64,000 nucleotides of DNA from an uncultured Candidatus Poseidoniales archaeon. Lineage in GTDB: Archaea > Thermoplasmatota > Poseidoniia > Poseidoniales > Poseidoniaceae. The DNA lies in NCBI GenBank assembly GCA_905182715.1, contig CAJJCP010000014.1:17408-81407 (forward strand). Direction: 5' to 3'. Made by a program: the position numbers and the translations under genes. The notes under the pieces were generated by a model. That model did no database searches. It was not told the DNA's origin and was given only the letters and a program-made list of their open reading frames with translations. Within the stretch, counting starts at the first letter, position 1; each line of letters begins with the position of its first letter. This document shows positions 9,253 to 17,857 of this stretch, piece after piece.

Positions 9253-10350
9253 ATGAACACACGGAGAGGAGAGGAGCGAAATCGCAAGGCTTTGAGGCCG
9301 AGCCAACTACGGCTCAATGATGCCTCAGTTGTGCTTCCGCCACGACTCATTCACATGCAAAATCTGCCCTGGCTCGCCTGTTATATGCAGACATTGAAGG
9401 CAGAGAATAAATCATTGAATACTCAAAAGTCCTATGCCAGTGGATTACGAGCATTAATCGAAACAACTCTTCCCGGAGAAAACGTTCTGAGTGAAGCGGA
9501 ATACCAAGCAACAACTGTGTATGAATTGGCTGAACGAATGGAACCTCTCAGTGGGCGAATGGATCGATGGACACATGGATTATCGGACTTGCGCCCTACG
9601 ACGTACAATGCGCGCCTCGCTGCAGCTCGACACCTACTCAAATGGCTCGGGCATCGCTGGCCTGACCATTTGGTTCGAGCACGAACTGGGAAACGACTCC
9701 CTCGTACTTTGAATCGAAGAGAGATGTCCATGGTACTCGATGCCTCTGCCAAAAGTGAAAACCCCGTAGCATCGATTGTTGTTACCATGATGCTGGACAC
9801 TGGCTTACGAGTCAGTGAAGTTTGCAATCTCGATAGAAACGACATCGACCTTGAAGATGGATCGGCTCGAGTCTATGGGGGCAAAGGTGACAAAGACCGA
9901 TTAGTACTCTTTACTCGAAGAACGCTTGAAAGAATTCATGCTTGGATTCCGATTCGGGATGCTCGAGTTCGCGATGATGATTTTGCATTTCTCTTGAATT
10001 CTGCAGGTCGTCGCCTACAACCACGAGGCGTTCAACGATTGATGGATTCACTCGCTGTGGATGCAAGTCTCCCCAAGGGGAAATTAACACCGCACGTGTT
10101 ACGACATAATTTCGCAACAGGTTTGTTGGAACGAGGTGCTGATTTAGTGACCATTCAACGGCTCCTCGGCCATTCAAGTATTGCAACAACTCGTGTTTAC
10201 CTTGAAATTTCTGACCAAACATTACGTGAAGTCTACCATCGAGCTCAGGCAACTCGTGAAACGCTGGAGGCGGCTGCTGCTGCAAGCATAAGTGAAGAGG
10301 AGGAACTCATCGAGACTACTCCGTCGACCAGTTCGGTCGGTATTGAGTGA
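9253..10350 (+). CDS. xerA: tyrosine recombinase/integrase, XerA/XerC/D type
   Basis: The 365-residue protein contains an N-terminal SAM-like core-binding domain (about 36-135) and a C-terminal catalytic domain with the complete active site: Arg186 (DTGLRVSEV), Lys near 211-214 (GGKGDKDR), His281 and Arg284 (LTPHVLRHNFATG), His307 (LLGHSSIATT) and the nucleophile Tyr316. The family resolves chromosome dimers at dif-like sites, or integrates elements. Flanking housekeeping genes and absence of phage genes favour the chromosomal XerA role. The start is supported by GGTGA seven bases upstream. The acidic C-terminal tail past residue 340 is longer than usual. Confidence 0.88.
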   Translation: MNTRRGEERNRKALRPSQLRLNDASVVLPPRLIHMQNLPWLACYMQTLKAENKSLNTQKSYASGLRALIETTLPGENVLSEAEYQATTVYELAERMEPLSGRMDRWTHGLSDLRPTTYNARLAAARHLLKWLGHRWPDHLVRARTGKRLPRTLNRREMSMVLDASAKSENPVASIVVTMMLDTGLRVSEVCNLDRNDIDLEDGSARVYGGKGDKDRLVLFTRRTLERIHAWIPIRDARVRDDDFAFLLNSAGRRLQPRGVQRLMDSLAVDASLPKGKLTPHVLRHNFATGLLERGADLVTIQRLLGHSSIATTRVYLEISDQTLREVYHRAQATRETLEAAAAASISEEEELIETTPSTSSVGIE

Positions 10351-10351
10351 A

Positions 10352-10534
10352 TCAGTTGCGCTTTTGTTTTCGCTTTTTGATCGTGGTTGGGCCCGTCCAT
10401 TCGCGATGTGGTTTGATTTCTTGACCGCTGTGACCTTCAATTGGACAAAATTTACCTGAACGGCATCTCGAACATTTTTCTTTCGACGGCATCTCGACAG
10501 TCTTTCTCAACCGACCGTATTTCCGCCGAGGCAT
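10352..10534 (-). CDS. small basic Cys-containing protein, unknown
   Basis: This 60-residue frame ends one base after the convergent recombinase stop. It is very basic at both ends (MPRRKYGRLRK; KKRKQKRN) and has a C-x2-C-x5-C group plus nearby His residues in the middle (KCSRCRSGKFCPIEGH), which could bind a metal. Its size and charge resemble small ribosome- or nucleic-acid-associated proteins, but no family is recognised. There is no Shine-Dalgarno, so it would be leaderless. Confidence 0.5.
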   Translation of the reverse strand: MPRRKYGRLRKTVEMPSKEKCSRCRSGKFCPIEGHSGQEIKPHREWTGPTTIKKRKQKRN

Positions 10535-10591
10535 GAAATGTTGTGTGCCAAGGCGGTATTCAATGCTAGCGCTTTCTTTCGTGAAAGTGTT

Positions 10592-11128
10592 TCACTTTTT
10601 ATTGAACCAAGGCATGTCGGTCACTTTACGAGGCACGCGGAGCGTAGAGCCCTTTCTTCCATCCGATGATTTGGATGATTTGACTGTGTGCTTGACCTTC
10701 GAGGCTGTTGCCTTCTTGGCTTCAGTGGCTTTCTTTGAGACCTTCTTTGCAGCGGCTTTGGTTTTCGATGCTGCCGTCTTTGTAACAGACTTGGTAGCAA
10801 CCGTCGCTTTCTTTGCAGCCGTCTTAGCTTTTGACGCAGTCTTTTTAGCCGCAGAAGAAGATTTCTTTGCAGTCGATTTGGTCACTGCCTTTGCCTTTGA
10901 AGCGGCTTTCTTTGCCGACCCTGAGGCTTTACCTGCGGCCTTTGCAGCTGCACTTACTTTCTTTGCAACCGCAGCACTAAGGCCAGCATCTTGGAGTTTT
11001 TGAGAACCTGCTGAAGCAACCTTTGCGACTGAGTCAAACTTTGCACTGACTAATTTTTTTGCTGTCGCTGCTCCAATTCCAGGAAGTGCTGTTAACGCGT
11101 CGATTTTTGAATTACTCTTTACTGCCAT
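10592..11128 (-). CDS. helix-hairpin-helix protein with Lys/Ala-rich histone H1-like tail
   Basis: The start is the ATG at 11128, preceded by GGTGA; the frame is open further upstream but that part overlaps the divergent gene's promoter. Residues about 6-40 (IDALTALPGIGAATAKKL and following FDSVAKVASA) form a helix-hairpin-helix pair like the Rad51/RpoA-type domain, which contacts DNA backbones. Residues about 55-160 are almost entirely Lys, Ala, Ser and Thr in KKAASKAKA-type repeats, as in histone H1 tails and bacterial HU/AlgP-like tails. A short ordered end (STLRVPRKVTDMPWF) follows. Likely an abundant chromatin or nucleoid protein; the exact role is inference. Confidence 0.82.
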   Translation of the reverse strand: MAVKSNSKIDALTALPGIGAATAKKLVSAKFDSVAKVASAGSQKLQDAGLSAAVAKKVSAAAKAAGKASGSAKKAASKAKAVTKSTAKKSSSAAKKTASKAKTAAKKATVATKSVTKTAASKTKAAAKKVSKKATEAKKATASKVKHTVKSSKSSDGRKGSTLRVPRKVTDMPWFNKK

Positions 11129-11230
11129 TGGCTCACCTATCACTCCATGGTGGGCGCGACTCATCAATTCTTCTCTTCTCTCGTTTGTCATAAGCGTCGA
11201 ATTGATGATGTGTGAAGGGGCCGGAGGAGC

Positions 11231-12097
11231 ATGAGCAACCGCGGGTATGATGGGAGTACACTCGTCGTCTATGCTCAAGTAGGCCAAGCAAAAGCCAATC
11301 ATCGAGTCGGAAATGATACTGGTTTTTTGAGGCCGAAATCTTTTGCACTTCCGAGTAAAGTGGTTTACCTCGGGGATGTTGCCACACATGCTTTGGCCTA
11401 TCTTGAAAATCCGGAAACACCTCACTTTTCTGAACCTCCGCAATTCAATGAACAGAAATGGAAATTTGAAACACAAAGCGGGGGCTTGAGATTGACAATC
11501 TCATCGACCTCATATTGGGGCTTTGGTTTATTCAATTCAGGATACCTCAATCGAATTATTCTCAAAGGTTCGCCGCAATCGTATGCACGATTACTGTTCG
11601 ACCTTTCTGCGTCTCTTGGGCATCGCCCGTGGGAGTTTTTTCACACCTCGGCTGCACGGAAGTATCTCGCCAAACAAGAAGGTGGCGTTTCTCTTGAATC
11701 AAATGAAGAAGCTTGGAAAAAAACCTTTGAAACTGCTCGCGCTGTGTTCGATGAGCAAATATTCATGGTTGAAGAACAAGGTAAAGCCGTACAGAAGCGA
11801 ATGAAAAAGAGGCCTGACTCGGAACACTGGAATGCGAAGCAAGCAGAGATTGCTATCGAGCATGCCGACTATGATCTGGAAGTGGCACGTGGGGCTTTAG
11901 CAGACGGTAATGCCCCTGGATTCGAACGCGCAATGGCGAGAGCGGAGGCATACTTCATCGAAGCGGACCCAGATGGAGTGAGTTCATATTCAGCGAGAGA
12001 TCTTTATGAAATCCCTCAAGGGCAGATTCTTGACCTCGAAACAACAGAAGCAGAGATTTCATTTGTGGATTTAACATCAAATGAAGAAGAAGAGTAG
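11231..12097 (+). CDS. conserved hypothetical protein, acidic C terminus
   Basis: The 288-residue soluble protein starts at an ATG preceded by GGAGGAGC. The N-terminal half is mixed alpha/beta (STLVVYAQVG; KVVYLGDVATHALAYL; GGLRLTISSTSYWGFGLF). The C-terminal half is helical and charged (about 165-250), and the end is acidic (NEEEE). No transmembrane segments, signal peptide or known catalytic motif are seen. It is divergent from the H1-like gene, sharing an intergenic region of about 100 bp. Confidence 0.6.
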   Translation: MSNRGYDGSTLVVYAQVGQAKANHRVGNDTGFLRPKSFALPSKVVYLGDVATHALAYLENPETPHFSEPPQFNEQKWKFETQSGGLRLTISSTSYWGFGLFNSGYLNRIILKGSPQSYARLLFDLSASLGHRPWEFFHTSAARKYLAKQEGGVSLESNEEAWKKTFETARAVFDEQIFMVEEQGKAVQKRMKKRPDSEHWNAKQAEIAIEHADYDLEVARGALADGNAPGFERAMARAEAYFIEADPDGVSSYSARDLYEIPQGQILDLETTEAEISFVDLTSNEEEE

Positions 12098-12153
12098 TTT
12101 TCGTCGCCGCGTCGCGTTGATAAAGGGGTGGCAACTCGCAGAGAATGGTTCAC

Positions 12154-12345
12154 ATGGCTTCAAAGAAGAAATCCGACGGCAGCGGTATTCAACAGGCTGC
12201 AGGTCTTATTCGATATTTCGACGAAGAATCTGAAGATGCTTGGAAGATTACTCCATTCCAAGTATATGCAGCATGTATCGGCATTGGAACATTTTTCTAC
12301 CTTGTAAATCAAGGCGTCGTCTCGTGGGTTCTTGGCCTGTTTTGA
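12154..12345 (+). CDS. preprotein translocase subunit Sec61-beta (SecG in archaea)
   Basis: A 63-residue protein with the archaeal Sec61-beta layout: a Lys-rich N terminus (MASKKK), the conserved GLIRYFDEE element, then ITPFQVYAACIGIGTFFYLVNQ forming the single tail-anchor helix. The family is the small non-essential subunit of the SecYEG/Sec61 channel. An in-frame ATG nine bases upstream (12145) could also be used. The adjacent genes are unrelated. Confidence 0.88.
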   Translation: MASKKKSDGSGIQQAAGLIRYFDEESEDAWKITPFQVYAACIGIGTFFYLVNQGVVSWVLGLF

Positions 12346-12354
12346 AACTCTGTT

Positions 12355-12711
12355 TCAAAGAGGTTGAATCATAATGATTCGGTTTTCTTTTTGTGCCATA
12401 CACTGTGCAACTTTCATTGCAGTGCGCATATCAGTCGTACCGCCAATCACTTTCTCGCCTTCAGCATCATGCAGAATGAGTTTATGTGTGAGGTTGTAAA
12501 GAACGCCTTCTTCAATACGTTCGAAAACCCAATGTTCGTTTTCAATTCGAACCATTGCAGGAATTTCAACGAGTGGCCCCATTTGGGAGCCGATTGTTTG
12601 GGTTCGAGTTTTCAAACCTTGGAGATCTCTAACTGGGCTCCAATTCCTTCGACGAATCGGTGCGTGAATTCTTTTGTTTTTGGCAATGCCTTCTCTAAAT
12701 GCTCTACTCAT
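12355..12711 (-). CDS. conserved hypothetical small protein
   Basis: The 118-residue protein has a very basic N terminus (about 1-25, many Arg/Lys) followed by a beta-rich segment (VEIPAMVRIENEHWVFERIE, then LYNLTHKLILHD) and a final helix-strand (TAMKVAQCMAQKENRIIMIQ). No family is recognised. It converges on the Sec61-beta gene with a 9-bp gap. Confidence 0.55.
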   Translation of the reverse strand: MSRAFREGIAKNKRIHAPIRRRNWSPVRDLQGLKTRTQTIGSQMGPLVEIPAMVRIENEHWVFERIEEGVLYNLTHKLILHDAEGEKVIGGTTDMRTAMKVAQCMAQKENRIIMIQPL

Positions 12712-12727
12712 GAGGGTCCCATCCCTT

Positions 12728-12743
12728 GAAGTCGCTCGACTTC
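12728..12743. other. short perfect hairpin in intergenic region
   Basis: GAAGTCG-CT-CGACTTC is a 7-bp perfect inverted repeat with a 2-base spacer. It lies 17 bp upstream of the reverse-strand gene that starts at 12711, and within the 214-bp gap before gcvH. The rest of the gap holds several TTCGAA hexamers and no gene I can support. The symmetry would suit a dimeric regulator, but nothing shows that one binds. Confidence 0.3.
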
Positions 12744-12925
12744 ATTTCGAAGCGGATTCCATCTCTTAATAAGAACCGCGACGCGTTCGAAGGAGAAAAC
12801 TGCGTTTTGTTCGAAAGGAGAGAAGACTCAATGCTTTGAAACGAAATGAAAGTGCTAGAACAGGGAATGGCTCAATCGGTGGCTTCATCAAATGCGAACG
12901 ATTCGACAAATCGGAGACGGACAAG

Positions 12926-13309
12926 ATGAGCGACATTCCAGAAGGACAATACTACACGAAAGAGCATGAATGGTTGCGCGTCGACGGAAACGAAATTATT
13001 ATCGGAATTACTGACTATGCTCAGCACGCCCTTACGGATATCGTCTACATTGAACTCCCCGGTGAAGGAGAAGTCCTTACTGACATGGAAGAATTTGCAA
13101 TCGTTGAATCTGTAAAATCTGCCTCCCCGATTTTTGCTCCATTCGCTGGAAAGATTACAGCCGTGAATGATGCACTTGATGACGCCCCAGAACTCATGAA
13201 TACCGACCCATATGGAGAGGGTTGGATTGTTCGAATGACCTTAGACGACCCTGAAGCAGTTTCAGTGTTGATGGATGCTGCTGGTTACAAAGCAGAGATT
13301 GGCGAGTGA
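12926..13309 (+). CDS. gcvH: glycine cleavage system H protein
   Basis: The 127-residue lipoyl carrier protein starts at an ATG after GGAGACGG. It matches GcvH throughout: YTKEHEWLRVDG at 10-21, ITDYAQHALTDIVYIELP at 28-45, the lipoylation site Lys64 in VESVKSAS, and the C-terminal NTDPYGEGWIVRM. It shuttles the aminomethyl group between the P, T and L proteins. No other glycine-cleavage gene is nearby, so partners are encoded elsewhere or the protein acts as a lipoyl carrier. Its stop codon overlaps the start of the RNase H gene (GTGA). Confidence 0.93.
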   Translation: MSDIPEGQYYTKEHEWLRVDGNEIIIGITDYAQHALTDIVYIELPGEGEVLTDMEEFAIVESVKSASPIFAPFAGKITAVNDALDDAPELMNTDPYGEGWIVRMTLDDPEAVSVLMDAAGYKAEIGE

Positions 13310-13851
13310 AGAGTGTGACTGAGCACAAATGGAGCCTCTATGTAGATGGCTCCTGTCTTGGTAACCAGAACGTTGATGAAAATACTCCTGCTGCTTGGTC
13401 AGTTGTTGTCGTAATTGGGGACACTGGCTTAGGAAAAAGAAGTGGTGATCTTCATGAAGAGTTTGCAGATGTTGTTGTGACTCAACACGGTGCAGAGCAC
13501 TTCATTGGTGCTGAAGTTGGTTCAAACAACACTGCTGAGTTGTCAGCATTTGCAGGAGCGCTCCGATGGCTCTTGGTCGAAGGAGGAAATGATTCGGCAG
13601 TCATTCGCGCTGATTCTCAGTATGCCGGTAACCTCGCTTGTGGTGCATGGAAAGCAAAAGCAAACCGTGAATTGGTGGCTCATGTTCAGTCTCTATGGGA
13701 TGCAGTTTCAGAACTTCGAAATATTTCTTGGGAGCATGTCAAAGCTCACCGCGGCTATCGTTGGAATGAGCGAGCAGATCATTTGGCACTTCGTAAAGCG
13801 CAAGGAGAGCAGCCTGTGCCACTGTCTTTTTGGAAACCTGGTCAGCGTTAA
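13306..13851 (+). CDS. rnhA: ribonuclease HI family protein
   Basis: The 181-residue protein carries the four acidic residues of RNase HI: Asp14 (YVDGS), Glu78 (NNTAELSAF), Asp103 (RADSQYAGN) and Asp158 (NERADHLA), plus the flexible-loop His148 (VKAHRGY). It cleaves RNA in RNA-DNA hybrids. A 60-residue stretch between the first two acids is longer than in E. coli RNase HI. The GTG start overlaps the gcvH stop by four bases, so translation is probably coupled. Its stop overlaps the convergent nucleotidyltransferase stop. Confidence 0.9.
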   Translation: MKSVTEHKWSLYVDGSCLGNQNVDENTPAAWSVVVVIGDTGLGKRSGDLHEEFADVVVTQHGAEHFIGAEVGSNNTAELSAFAGALRWLLVEGGNDSAVIRADSQYAGNLACGAWKAKANRELVAHVQSLWDAVSELRNISWEHVKAHRGYRWNERADHLALRKAQGEQPVPLSFWKPGQR

Positions 13852-14714
13852 TCCTCAGTAAGGCGTTCTTGGAGCCATGCTCTAAATGAAGTCGAGAGGT
13901 CATTACGGCGTAAGGCATGGTCAACCTGCGCTTGAAGCCAAGGCAAGGGTTTACCTGAATCATACCATTGGAAATTGGTAAGTTCAACACCGACAAGGCC
14001 GTCGTTTTTCATCCAATGTTGTTGAATGGCAATCGATTGGAGTTCCCCATAGTTTTCAACATCATAGTGTTGCAGCAAACTTTTGGCATCGGAAGTGAAC
14101 AAATAACGTCCACAGAGTACGAGATTAGACGGAGCATCTTCTGGAAGTGGCTTCTCACAAATTTCAAGGATTCGCGCCCCTTCTTGGCGAACGACGCCAT
14201 AATTAGAAACTTCATCGGGATGAACTGCCAGCAAGCCAACGCATGGAAGACCGTGCTTTTCAAAACTTTCAACTAATTTCTTACTCGCTTTTGATGGTGA
14301 AAAGGCATTTGGCGAAGTATGTTGGTCAAGTAAAATATTGTCGCCGAGTAAGACCAAAAAGGGCCCATCGATTCCATCCAGAGCGCATTCAATAGCATTT
14401 CCTAAACCAAGTGGTTCGTGTTGGATATGGACAAAGACCTCTACATCAGCAAACGGTGAAAGGAGTTGGGGATCGAGGTCAGGGCGCTTCTCTTGAAGCC
14501 ACGAATGGTCTCCGAGTAACGCCTTCATATCTTTTCTCGGAGAGGAAATTATGTGGAGACGCCGTGCTCCAGCAGCGACTGCTTCACGTGCAAGATGCAC
14601 TAGAGCCGGTATATCGACAAGCGGAAGCGCCTCTTTGGGTACCGATGCACTGGTTGGGAGCATTCGAGTCCCAAGACCTCCTGCAACCAGTAAGGCATCT
14701 TGAACGACCGCCAT
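13848..14714 (-). CDS. sugar-1-phosphate nucleotidyltransferase (GalU/UTP-glucose-1-phosphate uridylyltransferase-like)
   Basis: The start is the ATG at 14714; an upstream in-frame start would overlap the divergent gene. The nucleotide-binding signature GGLGTRMLPTSASVPKE at 12-28 is of the GalU type, which spaces the Lys of VPKE further than RmlA enzymes do. GLGNAIECAL and VLLGDN, the metal-binding Asp region, follow. The C-terminal part has YDSGKP, the W-D-x-G-x-P element of the family. The product is an NDP-sugar for glycosylation or polysaccharide. The nucleotide and sugar specificity cannot be fixed from sequence. Confidence 0.87.
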   Translation of the reverse strand: MAVVQDALLVAGGLGTRMLPTSASVPKEALPLVDIPALVHLAREAVAAGARRLHIISSPRKDMKALLGDHSWLQEKRPDLDPQLLSPFADVEVFVHIQHEPLGLGNAIECALDGIDGPFLVLLGDNILLDQHTSPNAFSPSKASKKLVESFEKHGLPCVGLLAVHPDEVSNYGVVRQEGARILEICEKPLPEDAPSNLVLCGRYLFTSDAKSLLQHYDVENYGELQSIAIQQHWMKNDGLVGVELTNFQWYDSGKPLPWLQAQVDHALRRNDLSTSFRAWLQERLTED

Positions 14715-14766
14715 GAGACCTGCTGGATGGCGTAGGCTTTCAAGCGTCGCCCTTCTGCCTTGAGTT

Positions 14767-15189
14767 ATGGGCAGAACTCTTGAGTGGCGATGGTTCGCCA
14801 TTGCAGGTGTCTTTTTCGTTGCTCAATCGTTTATCGACATCACTCCAGAAGGCCCTTGGGACTCTCGTTCTTTCTCAAGAGGAATGCTCGGATTAGTAGG
14901 CTTAACATTGCTTTATCTGGCTTGGTTTCGATGGGCTTTTGACCGTAAAGGCGTAGCACCAACCGTCAATTTGTGGGCATCTCCCGAAGAAACTTGGAGA
15001 AATGTCTTGCTGTTTGGACTTGGATGTTTATTGTTTGTAAAAGGAATGGCGTGGGCTAATCTAAAGGGTTTCACTCCTGAACCAACAGGAATGTTACTCA
15101 CGCTCATTGGAAGTTTAGCGATTCTCAATGCGCTCTATGTAGGGCTCGTAACTGTAGGGCCATTGGCTTCTTCATCCGAGGAAGAATGA
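14767..15189 (+). CDS. small polytopic membrane protein, unknown
   Basis: The 140-residue protein has four predicted hydrophobic helices (about 9-22, 38-55, 78-95 and 106-130) and an acidic C terminus (SSSEEE). No family is recognised. It is divergent from the nucleotidyltransferase and converges on the HEAT-repeat gene with a 2-bp gap. Confidence 0.6.
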   Translation: MGRTLEWRWFAIAGVFFVAQSFIDITPEGPWDSRSFSRGMLGLVGLTLLYLAWFRWAFDRKGVAPTVNLWASPEETWRNVLLFGLGCLLFVKGMAWANLKGFTPEPTGMLLTLIGSLAILNALYVGLVTVGPLASSSEEE

Positions 15190-15191
15190 GT

Positions 15192-16676
15192 TCAATCATC
15201 GATGAAGCCAAGTTCTTGGTCTAACACTTGATATGCATCCTCGACAGATGGCAATTCTCCTGAATCGTCCATATCACTGTGAGGGGCCGGGCGTGATTCA
15301 GGCAGAGTGGGTTGTTCTCCTTCGCCCGTAAACCAAGCTTGCCATAGAAGACTTCGTTCAGGTCGACGTTGTGTGAGTGGCTCCCAAAGTGGTTCCAAAG
15401 GACAGCCCTGTTTCTTAAAATCAAGAAGGCGCGCTGCGAAGTGATCGGGGGATACTTCTTCCATTCTCATCAAGAGTTCACGCATCCGTGTACGAACAAC
15501 TTCGTCACCGTCTTGCCAAAGGATTGGAAGAAGACGACGTTCATCTTCTGGATATTGTTCAATGTAATCGCGCAAGAAAGGCACGAGGTTTCGTCGGACA
15601 ATTGGAAGTGGGTGTTGTGCTAACTTTGCGATTGTGTCGGCCCATAATTCCGAATCAAGGAATCTCAAATCGCCCACTGTTGCACTTGCAGCAGCGAGAA
15701 CGCCTTCATCTTGATCGGCAAGCATGTCATTCAAAAACGGGACAGCATCCCATTCAAGACGGCGGAACATTCGAGTAAGGACGTCTGCCATTCCTCGCTT
15801 CACAAGAAGTTCATCACGTTGATGGAGGCGTTTGGCAAGTTCAAGACCCGAGTCTCTGTTGAATTCAATCGCCTTTGCGAGACAAAGAGTAACACGGGCA
15901 GCGACTTCAGCCTCGGGGTCTGAAGCGCGTCGCAGAAGTATAGAAACAAGTTCAAGTGGCTCGATGAGGTTTGGTCGTTGAAGGAGGAGGCGGACCCATT
16001 CCATTAGCAAAAGACGACGATCGAGAGAATCATTTTCCAATTTTTCAATCAGCCAGCGTGCAGCCGTAACTCCAGCATCGTGTGCTATAACACCTGAGTT
16101 ACGAGGAATCACTGCATGAGGGTTCCATTCTGATTGATGAGGCCCAGCGTCCGGTTGTGTATGCCAGGTCCCAGGGCGTTCTGCCAATGCAATCGATTCG
16201 ACTAGATGGTATCCTTGGTGAACTGGCTGGCCATGAGGGGCGGTCGATAAACCGTTGAGCAGAGATATAGCAAGCCACCAACGGTCGGTGTTTGGGGCTG
16301 AATGGTCAAAGGCTTGAGCCAACCAGTCAGTTGTGACGGTAAAGAGAAGGCTTTCAGCAACTTTGTCAACTCGACGATGGAGCCATTTTTGATGCACTGT
16401 GAAGGGGTCATCGCTGAGGTTCATTCGATGTGGAACAATCAAATCGACAACTGTGTTGAGATTTGATTCGAACATTGCTCGGTCCATTTGCAAAATACCA
16501 ATACCCTGCTCAATAACTGATTCGGGGGATTTCGGAGGAATTGGCGGGAAGTCTGGATCTGTCATCGGGGGTTGGGGTAAAGGCCATGCAATCGTGCCGC
16601 GTTTCAACGCTTCAACCATTCCAGCAGATACTGCCTCGAAGACATTGTCTGACAATTTAGTTCGCTCTTTTCCCAT
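15192..16676 (-). CDS. HEAT-repeat protein, unknown
   Basis: The start is the ATG at 16676 after GAGGT; a TTG at 16697 is also in frame. The protein of about 494 residues is largely alpha-helical. From about residue 220 it shows tandem helical pairs typical of HEAT/Armadillo repeats (LVKRGMADVLTRMFRRLEWD; GVLAAASATVGDLRFLDSE; PIVRRNLVPFLRDYIEQYPE). These are protein-binding scaffolds. No catalytic motif is seen. It sits directly downstream of tfb on the same strand (33-bp gap), so it may be co-transcribed. Confidence 0.75.
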   Translation of the reverse strand: MGKERTKLSDNVFEAVSAGMVEALKRGTIAWPLPQPPMTDPDFPPIPPKSPESVIEQGIGILQMDRAMFESNLNTVVDLIVPHRMNLSDDPFTVHQKWLHRRVDKVAESLLFTVTTDWLAQAFDHSAPNTDRWWLAISLLNGLSTAPHGQPVHQGYHLVESIALAERPGTWHTQPDAGPHQSEWNPHAVIPRNSGVIAHDAGVTAARWLIEKLENDSLDRRLLLMEWVRLLLQRPNLIEPLELVSILLRRASDPEAEVAARVTLCLAKAIEFNRDSGLELAKRLHQRDELLVKRGMADVLTRMFRRLEWDAVPFLNDMLADQDEGVLAAASATVGDLRFLDSELWADTIAKLAQHPLPIVRRNLVPFLRDYIEQYPEDERRLLPILWQDGDEVVRTRMRELLMRMEEVSPDHFAARLLDFKKQGCPLEPLWEPLTQRRPERSLLWQAWFTGEGEQPTLPESRPAPHSDMDDSGELPSVEDAYQVLDQELGFIDD

Positions 16677-16709
16677 GATGAGACCTCGAGGTTTCAACTG
16701 GCACCCTGC

Positions 16710-17636
16710 TCAAATATCAAGTTCGATATTGAGATTTTGAATGAGTTCCTTGTAACGGTTACGAATAGTTACTTCAGTTACACCGGCGACTTCAGCAACT
16801 TCACGCTGAGTTCTGCGCTTTCCGCACAGGACAGAAGCGATGTAAATGATAGAGGCTGCAATTCCAGTAGGTCCACGGCCACTTGTCAATTCCTTCTCTT
16901 GAGCTGCTTTGATGAGTTCGTAAGCCTTTGCTTCAACCTCAGCATCGAGTCCAAGTCCAGAGCAGAATCGAGAAATATAGTCTTCTGGACCTGTTGGCAT
17001 GATTTTCATTTTGAGTTCTCGGACCATGAAACGGTACGTACGGCCAATTTCTTTTCGACCGGTACGGGATGCTTGACCAATTTCATCGAGGGTTCGAGGA
17101 ACGCCGCATTGACGGCAGGCTGCGTAAAGGGATGCTGCTGCAACACCTTCAATCGAACGGCCACGAATCAAACGCTTATCGACTGCTTTCTTGTAATTTA
17201 CGGCTGCTGCTTCACGAACAGACTTTGGAAGTTCAAGACGGCTGGCCATACGGTCCAACTCGGCCAACGCCATTGCTAAGTTTCGTTCTGTTGCGTTCGA
17301 AACTCTGCTTCTCTTTTGCCACTTACGCATTCGATAGAATTGTGATCTATAACGTGAGTTAATGGTTTTTCCAGAATAGTCTTTGTTTTGCCAGTCGATA
17401 TCGGTCGAGAGACCTTTGTCGTGGAGCATGACGGTCATTGGGGCACCGGTACGAGCACGTTGATCGCCTTGTTCCGGTGAAAACACACGCCATTCGGCGC
17501 CTTGGTCGATAACATTGTCTTCTAACACTAAACCGCAGTCGTCACAAACGACTTCGCCACGAGTTTCGTCACGGGTTAAATTTCGACCTGCGCAATCACT
17601 GCATTTTACGATATCTTCTACTTGTTGTTCATCCAT
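16710..17636 (-). CDS. tfb: transcription initiation factor TFB
   Basis: The 308-residue archaeal TFIIB homolog bridges TBP-bound promoters and RNA polymerase. The zinc ribbon has Cys12, Cys15, Cys31 and Cys34. It is followed by the B-reader/linker region (about 45-90) and two cyclin-like repeats at about 105-205 and 210-305. The second repeat ends in a recognition helix ([20 protein letters not shown]) that contacts the BRE. GAGG precedes the ATG. The gene is complete and of normal length. Confidence 0.96.
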   Translation of the reverse strand: MDEQQVEDIVKCSDCAGRNLTRDETRGEVVCDDCGLVLEDNVIDQGAEWRVFSPEQGDQRARTGAPMTVMLHDKGLSTDIDWQNKDYSGKTINSRYRSQFYRMRKWQKRSRVSNATERNLAMALAELDRMASRLELPKSVREAAAVNYKKAVDKRLIRGRSIEGVAAASLYAACRQCGVPRTLDEIGQASRTGRKEIGRTYRFMVRELKMKIMPTGPEDYISRFCSGLGLDAEVEAKAYELIKAAQEKELTSGRGPTGIAASIIYIASVLCGKRRTQREVAEVAGVTEVTIRNRYKELIQNLNIELDI

Positions 17637-17689
17637 ATGTATTCCTCATCTCTTGCCCTGGTCGAGCCTTAACGCTCAACTGATTAGGG

Positions 17690-17740
17690 AACCTTATTAT
17701 ACACCGATGCACAACTGTATTTAAACCTAATTATAAATGC
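17690..17740 (-). promoter_or_regulatory. AT-rich promoter region of tfb
   Basis: The 221-bp gap between tfb and the divergent aconitase-family gene contains AT-rich blocks. Read on the reverse strand these give TATAATAA (about 60 bp before the tfb ATG), TTTAAATA (about 85-90 bp before) and TTTATAAT (about 95-100 bp before), any of which could be a TATA box. No element stands out for the forward gene. Assignment is by sequence only. Confidence 0.33.
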
Positions 17741-17857
17741 CCTTAAACTTGTGGACTCAAAAGCTGTGATTTTTTAGAAAATACGGCACTTGTCATGAGA
17801 GTTTTTTCCCGAACCGGTTATGAACACTGAGCACTTGAAAGAGTTTGAGGGGGAGCG

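Noticed and set aside
9253-10350. Integrase of a mobile element
   Set aside because: No attachment-site repeats, phage or plasmid genes are seen on either side; housekeeping genes flank it.
10533-11003. 156-residue forward ORF with long hydrophobic runs
   Set aside because: It is the antisense shadow of the Lys/Ala-rich H1-like tail; Lys/Ala codons read on the other strand as Phe, Leu and Ala.
10592-11476. Longer form of the H1-like protein starting at 11476
   Set aside because: It would overlap the divergent gene and its promoter and adds a hydrophobic, low-quality N terminus; ATG 11128 has a good Shine-Dalgarno.
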